Source: Echinometra lucunter (lineage: Eukaryota; Echinodermata; Echinoidea; Camarodonta; Echinometridae). Taken from it: a stretch of DNA of 64,000 nt. The DNA is taken from assembly GCA_029962745.1 (NCBI GenBank), contig CM057162.1:10029574-10093573 (forward strand), in the 5' to 3' direction. The notes beneath the pieces are model-generated. The model saw only the letters and a program-made list of their open reading frames with translations, ran no database searches and was not told where the DNA came from. The first letter of the stretch is position 1; each line of letters begins with the position of its first letter. This document shows, piece by piece, positions 58,201-64,000 of the stretch. Both the position numbers and the translations under genes were made by a program.

Positions 58201-61200
58201 TTTTATCTTGCATTCCTTTCAGATATTAATGCCAAAATTCACCGGTAATCAGGAATGTAATGTCACAAAATCTTGCACATGTAGGCCTTTTTTTTTTTTT
58301 TTTTTTTGTACAAGCAGACCAATTTGACTATGTAAGACTATTTAACCAGTTTCCTGCCAGTTTTCTTTTTGCTATCAAGAGCTGTCAAAGTTTGGTTATA
58401 ATCAAAGCATGAATTTGTGTGGTCCCCCCCCCCCCCAAAAAAAAAAGAAGTCAGCTACTTATTGACTACCAGTAGTCAAATACACCTGTAGATGAAATAC
58501 TTGCACAGGTGTTATGTCACATGACCCTATAAGGTTGTAATTTGTGAAAGTGGTTTCAGCCTACTACATGTATATTATGGTATGTAGAAATATTGCAGGC
58601 TTTAATTAAAAGTTGGTGGTAAACGCTTGTGGCTTTTAACAAAATAAATCAAAAATATTTAGATTCATAACAAAAAAATAACATTTTTTTTGTGTTTACT
58701 TTTATTTTTGTAAAAAAACTTTTTGCTTCCTTTTTGTTTTACAACTATTTTTCTGAAGATATTTCTTTTCCGTTTGTCCTTTTTTTTTGTGGTGGGGGGG
58801 AGGGAGGTAGTTGTTATTCTTGTCTTATTTCAATGCTCCCTTGGTTGTCTATATTTCAGTATATTATTGAGATAGGGCTGAGAGACATGTACATATTACA
58901 TCTTAAAGCATTTCTGTTCACTTCCTAATTTCTTAAAAAGCATCTTGAGCACTCCACAGAGTGGATCTGGTGCTACACGAGTCACATTTATTATTAATAT
59001 TATGAGTGTTATCATTATTGTTATTATTATTGTTATTATTATTATTATTATATCAAAAATCTTGTTGTATTGTGTGGAACATTGGATTCTTTCACTTGGT
59101 CATTTGATTATCTTATCTGTTCTGTTTTTATTTCCTCCATGCACATTCAGTCACGGCCACTCAAAGCCTGACTCAACAGCCTGCTGACACTGCAGTCAAT
59201 TTTGGCGCCAGTTCCGTGACCCTCCACTGTGTAGTTGCAGAGAAGACGGGCCAGCTGTTCTGGATCAAAGACGGTGAGCACATAGGCTCCGACGAGGATG
59301 TGTCGATTCCCGGTCTCTCGCGGTATTCCATCGTAGGAGATGCTTCTGCTGGCGAGTATAACCTGAGGATCACAGATATTTCATTAGCAGATGATGGACT
59401 CTTTCAATGTCAGGTGACACCAAGCGCAACCGATGCAGGACTTAATTCAGACACAGCTAAACTCACAGTCCAGAGTAAGTCAGAAGTAGTTGTATGACAC
59501 ATGCTCCGCTGACAGTTCCAGTGGAATCTGTAAGTTGACCAAATACTGGACTTCAACCATGGACCAAACACTACGTAACCCCAACCTTAAAATCTTTCCT
59601 AAAACCCTATTGCAACCCTGATCCTAACTGTGTATCTTTGATAGAATAAGGCCTGGAGCAATTGTCGCGGGAGCATGTGTCGAGTCACCCTCACATATCA
59701 TTCTGGAAAGGTGTACGATCCCAGTGTGTCCTGTTTCATATTTCTGTAAATGACCATTGTTGATATTCCACTGCATTAATGTATTTTTCATGAGTACATC
59801 AACAATTGATATGTTATACATGTAGAATATAGATTATCAGATACCTATTATCAATAAGTTGATGGTCCCACATGTTATACTGTTATTTTATTAATTGTCC
59901 TCATTTATTTTAATATCCATATTCCAGATATTTCTGTGTTTTTGTTTGTTTGTTTGCTGGTTTTGCTCCCCCCCCACAAAAAAAAGAACAACCCTTTCAT
60001 TAGCCCAGGTTTTGCTTAAACTCTTCATGATTTTCTGTCTGTCCTTAGGACCACCGGGTTCAGTTTCTCTCAATGGCAGTCCAACAATGTCTGTGAAAGT
60101 CTCTGAAGCGGTCAATATCACCTGCAACGCTAACGGTGCCAACCCTGCAGCCACCATTGAATGGTTCCGCAACGATGCAGCCTTAGAAGAGGGCGCTATC
60201 TACAGTTCAGGACAAGCTGCTAATGATGTTTCCGGAAAGCTCTGGGATGCTGTCAGTGTTCTTACAGTCACGCCCGAGCTGAATGATCACGGGTTGGTGT
60301 ACGAATGTCGGGCATCGAATGCTGCTGTTACAGAACCTATCACCGCCAGCTTGACATTTGATGTGCAACGTAAGTAGTACCTTGATATCTGATATAGGGG
60401 TCTCATGGTTTAGTGGATAAGTCTCTCTAATGTGAAGCCCTTGGTATCAGGTTCACTTCCCTGGCGCAACCTGGGGCGCAACACTAATGTCTCTCAGCAG
60501 GACATTTGCCACTCTTGACCGAACAGCATACCTGGTAGAATTATTTTCTTAACCGATTAAACACTAAGGCCAAGATAACTCGTGCAAGTGTGTATGGATA
60601 ATGTGTTTTATGCTGAAATTAAATCTTGCTCAACAGGTTATAATGCTTGAGGGCTTACATGACAGTTGTGTTATAGCCGGGGTTAAGTTGTAGGATATAT
60701 ATTCCTTGAGCTTGTGCCAACAGTTTGAATTTGTCAGTCTCATGTTCACTCCTTTAAGATTAACCCATTCGTGACAAGGGTCCACATTATGTGGTTTTGT
60801 CTAATAACTTTTGATGCAGAGCCTAAAAATCATATCAAATACATGAGCAGAAAGAGCAAAAAATTCTATACTTACTGTGCCCATTTTCATTGCATCAATA
60901 TTTGTTGTTTGATGCTGAAATGGTTTTTTAAGGAAAATAAGCATTAAAATCCTTAAATTGGCAATGCGATGAAAATGTTAAAATTACCATTTTTCCCCTG
61001 CAAATTGGCAACTTTATGACTTCTCATCATACATTCAGTCAATTTATATTTATTTCAGATACATGTTTTATAAGAAAAATGTAGCAATAAAAGAAAAACG
61101 TTGGTGTTGCCAATCGAAGAATAAAAGCTGATCAAATTAGGCTTTAAATAATTCCTGTCACGAATGGGTTAAAGTGCTTTCTAGTCATGACTCTTGCACA

Positions 61201-64000
61201 GTACAGTGCCACATACAGTACATGTATGTATTCTGTGTCATAAGTGTTTTCCAGTGCAGAAACTGTGGTACCGTGGTATGCAAGGCCGTGACCTGGTTCC
61301 ACCTGCACCAACTTGTTGATTGCTTACTTACTCTGAATAGCATCTGTGAAGGTCATCAACATGACTCACTTAACACATGCTCCTGTTAGGCTCATTAGGT
61401 GGGGCTAGGGGTCATAGTTTGATGAACTTTAGGGGTGTAGTCATTTAATTCCAGGTGATATCTCTATCAAAGTTCTGAAAGGCTCGCTCAGATATTACAG
61501 AGTATATAGCAGTGATTTTTCTTCTTCTTCTTCTTCTTCTTCTTCTTCTTCTTCTTCTTCTTTTTTCTTCTTATTTATCCTTTTTTTTTCTTCTTCTTCT
61601 TCTTCTTCTTCTTCTTCTTCTACTTCTTCTTCTTCTTCATCTTTCTTCTTCTTTTTCTGTTTATTTATCTTCTTTTTCTTCTTTGAATGACAAGCATGAT
61701 ACTTATCACATTTTGTATCTGTTTTATACTAGTGAGAACATTGTTGCATACAGTTAATAGGCCTACTTGACTTGTTCACACTTGCCATGTTTTTACATTA
61801 CACGGTTGAAAAAGGAATGCAGCAGGTTCATCCATCATGTGTGAACAAGCCTTGAGGCTGTGAATGTTACTAAGCATACACATGTACATGTATCTGCATT
61901 CATCTGATCAACAAGACATGTATGGACTGATAGAAAGATTGTTGAAGATTACTTTCACTTCGGGAAAAACAGAAAACAAGTGCAAATATAGTTAGTTGAT
62001 TGTTTTACATGTATATCAGTCAGAATAAGCAATTTATTGAATTTTCCTGCGGAGGAGGGTTGGGGAGAAGCCCCCAGCAGAGCATGTTGGCCCCATACCC
62101 CCCCCCCCTTCCCTGCAAATCTCCTTCGTTTTTCCACACTATACTACATGTAATAATGTACAAGAAGTTTTTGAACTCTTTTGTTACAAATTTGATCAGA
62201 AATATTAACCTGTTGACTCTTCTGTTATTCCCATAGACAGCATTTGGGGCGATAATTGTGGAACACGCATATTTGTCGGCACACGGTATCCGCACTTTTT
62301 CCATTGAAATGTTCTGCACATTTTTCAGACCTAATTTGCAACAACTGGGTGGCAATTTCAAAAGTGAAAGAGAAGCATGAGTTCTGGGAAAGGCGACAAA
62401 TTATTTTTGAGCTTTCTCAATCTTACCTTGTCAGTTGGAGAGAATATCATGTTAAAAATGTTCCCTAGAAAGAATTGCTCTTCAAATGCCCTCAGATTAA
62501 AAACAGGAAAAGAAAATGCTGAAGAGTTTGTGGTAAACCATTCGGATGTTTGTGTGGTCCCATATACTCAGCAAATGTATTATAAATGTGATAATTTCCA
62601 TATCTCGCACTAGACACCTGTGTTTAATCTCATTCTCCCAGTTGGTTTGGAACAGTTTCTTTCACATTATAGTTGCATTACCAGAACTCCAGTTTATCAT
62701 TAAGTTCGTTAGACTTAGTGTTTAGATAGCGCTTCATACAATGGTTGCAAAACCCAGCGGGCAGCGCCATGCCAGTTCTGTGAGAGATACACATGTGTTA
62801 TTTAGATCGAGCATCACGTATGAACCAACCTACGTGCGAATACACGAACATGGCGACAACGCGAAAAATCACTGCATGCACTGATCGAACACTGGTCTTA
62901 TTTTATTCGATCCGACGCTGCACTGCGACAGCGACTTTTTCCATTTGTGTGGTTGTGTACGGGTGCGTGCGTGCTTGTGTGAGTATGTGTGTCATAGAGA
63001 TGTATTCTGCATTCTCGATTACCTGGAGATGAGGTGGCGGTTCGAGTCTCCGCTGGTTGCAGAGACGTGTCCGCAGCGTCTCCTAGAGAATAGCTGGATC
63101 TCCAGGCAGTCGTGAGAAATTGTAACATTTTTATGCCTCTGCCCACCGTAGGTGGTTGCTGGAGGCATTATGTTTTCGGGTCGTCCGTCCGTCCCGTTTT
63201 CATTCTCGCGATAACGTAAGAGCCGTTTGACAGATCAACAAATCAATGATCTGATTAGATTTTGGAGTCACAAGGTCAAAAGTCAAGGTCATAGAGTTAA
63301 TAAAACACATAAAAATGGTTCATTCTCACGATAACTTAAGAACCATTTGACCTATCAACTTCAAACTTGGCTCATGTATGCATATGCAAAGGGCAATGCT
63401 CTCATTAGATTTGGGGGTCACAAGGTCAAAGGTCAAGGTCAAAGATGTCATTGTATAAATGAAAATAAATCAACATGAAGTGCCATTTATTTCTGATTTG
63501 GTAATGGCGGAGGCATAAAGTTCGACCACGCGTGGTCGAAGATTCATCTAGTTTATTTTTTAATGACTTTTTTCAGTCAATAAAATTACTGGTTTTGCCA
63601 ATTTGAAGAAAAGCTGATCAAATAAGGTGTAAAATAATTTCTGTCATGAAATGATTTGAATTGTGTATATCTTGAGTAGATGTGAACATGTAGTATTTGA
63701 ATAGTGGAAGTTTCTCATCTAAACAATGACTAAACTGTGAAAATGAATAGATATTATGATTTTATCTATAATTTCAATTTACATGTGATTTTTTTCTTGA
63801 AAAAAATCAGTGACATCTTTAAAAAAACATAGTAATGGTTATTTCTTTTAATTTTTTAATTACTTTTTTGACTTGTTCCAGATGCACCGGTCGTAGCTGT
63901 GGAGACGATACCAGCAGAGATTCGTGAAGAGACTACCACAGTGTGCAGGTGTGTGGTTTCTGCTAACCCCAGGAGTGTGACGTATGTATGGTCCAAGAAT
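49152..64000 (+). CDS. KIRREL: Kirrel/Neph-like adhesion receptor gene (5' part)
   Basis: Start of a second Ig-superfamily receptor, running off the window end. Exons placed: signal peptide 49152-49230, Ig1 59151-59474, Ig2 60049-60369 and the beginning of Ig3 63882-64000. All introns are GT-AG, phase 1. Ig1 has the Kirrel pattern WIKDG, SRYSIVGDASAGEYNLRI and FQCQVT. Ig2 has NPAATIEWFRND and ECRASNAA, both very like vertebrate KIRREL proteins and unlike nephrin Ig2. Kirrel proteins normally have five Ig domains, a transmembrane segment and a PDZ-binding tail, which would lie past 64000. Kirrel binds nephrin in trans and cis, so this gene and its minus-strand neighbour encode likely partners. 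Confidence 0.93.
49655..49823. repeat. ~84-bp tandem duplication in Kirrel intron 1
   Basis: Two nearly identical copies starting TTAGAGTTTTTTGTTTTTGT and ending GTAATGTTTACACCCTAC. Confidence 0.9.
49900..50060. repeat. Purine-rich GA/AAG tract
   Basis: About 160 bp of imperfect GGAAGAAG repeats in Kirrel intron 1. Confidence 0.7.
50348..50445 (-). mobile_element. tRNA-derived SINE
   Basis: Minus-strand B-box-like GGTTTGAATCCC and a tail with CTTGCCAAAGGATGTGAATG; same family as 20830-20932. Confidence 0.6.
51066..51560 (+). mobile_element. Family B TTAA element, copy 5
   Basis: Full-length with TTAA on both sides, in Kirrel intron 1. Forms an inverted pair with copy 6. Confidence 0.88.
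51704..52194 (-). mobile_element. Family B TTAA element, copy 6
   Basis: Full-length, opposite orientation, 143 bp after copy 5, TTAA on both sides. Confidence 0.88.
52195..55086. other. Kirrel intron 1 stretch without recognised genes
   Basis: 2.9 kb with poly-G and poly-C tracts (53333-53342, 53587-53610, 54322-54340) and a possible reversed LINE 3' end near 54630-54730. No exon recognised. Confidence 0.4.
55087..55502 (-). mobile_element. Family A TTAA element, copy 11
   Basis: Full-length reverse copy with TTAA flanks; ends CCCATTTGTGACAG / CACAGATGGG. Confidence 0.85.
55701..56211. mobile_element. Family D TTAA fold-back element
   Basis: 511 bp between TTAA sites, almost entirely one palindrome: AGGGAAAGTTCACC...GTGGACTTACCCT ends, with inner arms GCAAATTGGCAACACTGATG / CATCAGTGTTGCCAATTTGC and GTACAAAGTGAATGGAGACC. 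Confidence 0.85.
56761..57549 (-). mobile_element. TIR element with CACCGGCGAA hairpin motifs, copy 2
   Basis: Reverse-complement copy of 29912-30611, slightly longer, with the same ACCCCTTTCA ends. It shares the internal GACGTCAGAGGTCAATTTTT block. Confidence 0.85.
57550..59150. other. Last part of Kirrel intron 1
   Basis: AT-rich, with poly-T, poly-C and an (ATT)n run (59000-59055). The acceptor tract of Ig1 (TTTTTATTTCCTCC) closes it. Nothing else recognised. Confidence 0.5.
59151..59474 (+). CDS. KIRREL: Kirrel exon: Ig1 (whole domain)
   Basis: Acceptor CACATTCAG, donor A|GTAAGT, phases 1 to 1, 324 nt. It encodes ATQSLTQQPADTAVNFG, TLHCVV, LFWIKDG and LADDGLFQCQVT. In nephrin next door the same domain is split by an intron after YSVQ; here it is in one exon. 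Confidence 0.94.
60049..60369 (+). CDS. KIRREL: Kirrel exon: Ig2 (whole domain)
   Basis: Acceptor GTCCTTAG, donor C|GTAAGT, phases 1 to 1, 321 nt. It encodes PPGSVSLNGSPTMSVKV, NITCNANGANPAATIEWF and VYECRASNAAVTEP. ANPAATIEWF matches the Kirrel Ig2 signature. Confidence 0.94.
60400..60560 (+). mobile_element. tRNA-derived SINE in Kirrel intron
   Basis: A-box-like TCATGGTTTAGTGGATAAG and a degenerate B box GGTTCACTTCC, then the tail ACATTTGCC. The head is close to the minus-strand copy at 16390-16503. Confidence 0.65.
60760..61172 (+). mobile_element. Family A TTAA element, copy 12
   Basis: Full-length with TTAA flanks; shares the ACATTATGTGG and ACTTACTGTGCC variants with copy 8, so the two are one subfamily. 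Confidence 0.85.
61516..61690 (+). repeat. (CTT)n microsatellite
   Basis: About 170 bp of TTC repeats with short interruptions in the Kirrel Ig2-Ig3 intron. Confidence 0.9.
61691..63132. other. Kirrel Ig2-Ig3 intron stretch
   Basis: 1.4 kb with a poly-C tract at 62097-62107 and TACATGTA words. No exon or repeat family recognised. Confidence 0.4.
63133..63512 (-). repeat. Dispersed repeat with TATGCCTC end, copy 2
   Basis: Reverse orientation of 35270-35742: starts TGCCTCTGCCCACCGTAGG, then CGTCCGTCC, and two AGGTCAAAGGTCAAGGTC-like units. Confidence 0.8.
63585..63655 (+). mobile_element. Family A 3' fragment
   Basis: TTGCCAATTTGAAGAAAAGC to AATAATTTCTGTCATGAAAT matches the last ~70 bp of family A. 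The rest is missing. Confidence 0.65.
63882..64000 (+). CDS. KIRREL: Kirrel exon: start of Ig3 (cut by window end)
   Basis: Acceptor TTGTTCCAG, phase 1. It encodes APVVAVETIPAEIREET, then CVVSANPRSVTYVWSKN, the first half of Ig3 with the ANP and W.K pattern of Kirrel Ig3. The exon runs past the window end. Confidence 0.9.

Noticed and set aside
61512..61757. Leu/Ser-rich hydrophobic frame
   Set aside because: Translation of the CTT microsatellite.

Overview
This window is animal nuclear DNA: AT-rich, intron-rich, crowded with short non-autonomous DNA transposons and tRNA-derived SINEs, with GT-AG introns mostly in phase 1. The repeat content and the gene content suggest a marine invertebrate deuterostome, most likely an echinoderm such as a sea urchin. 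That assignment is an inference.

Two immunoglobulin-superfamily genes lie head to head. On the minus strand (27105 down to 2502) is a nearly complete nephrin: nine Ig-like domains, one fibronectin III domain, a transmembrane segment and a Tyr-rich cytoplasmic tail with a YDNV motif, ending in GYLV. I placed 21 coding exons by joining reading frames across splice sites. All junctions are phase-consistent except the last, where a small exon or another splice choice is missing. The signal-peptide exon was not found. On the plus strand (49152 to the window end) is the start of a Kirrel/Neph gene: a signal-peptide exon, Ig1, Ig2 and the first part of Ig3. Nephrin and Kirrel are partner adhesion receptors (slit diaphragm, nephrocytes, myoblast fusion). 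Their head-to-head order matches NPHS1/KIRREL2 in vertebrates, so this looks like an ancient receptor-partner gene pair.

Layout: 1-2500, nephrin 3' flank with mobile elements. 2502-27105, nephrin exons, with introns holding transposons, GAT/ATC microsatellites and several local duplications that copy exon edges with their splice sites. 27106-48240, nephrin 5' intron or intergenic DNA with a ~167-bp tandem array, a nested transposon stack near 38-42 kb and many TTAA-flanked elements. 48240-49230, a candidate shared promoter region ending in the Kirrel signal exon. 49231-59150, Kirrel intron 1. 59151-64000, Kirrel Ig exons.

The mobile DNA has several distinct TTAA-flanked families. Family A (~410 bp) has 12 end-to-end copies. 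Family B (~495 bp) has an empty target site visible inside the window. Families C and D are also bounded by TTAA. There is also a hAT-like element with an 8-bp target duplication and a 50-bp tandem array inside it. I recognise no RNA gene, CRISPR array or viral gene.
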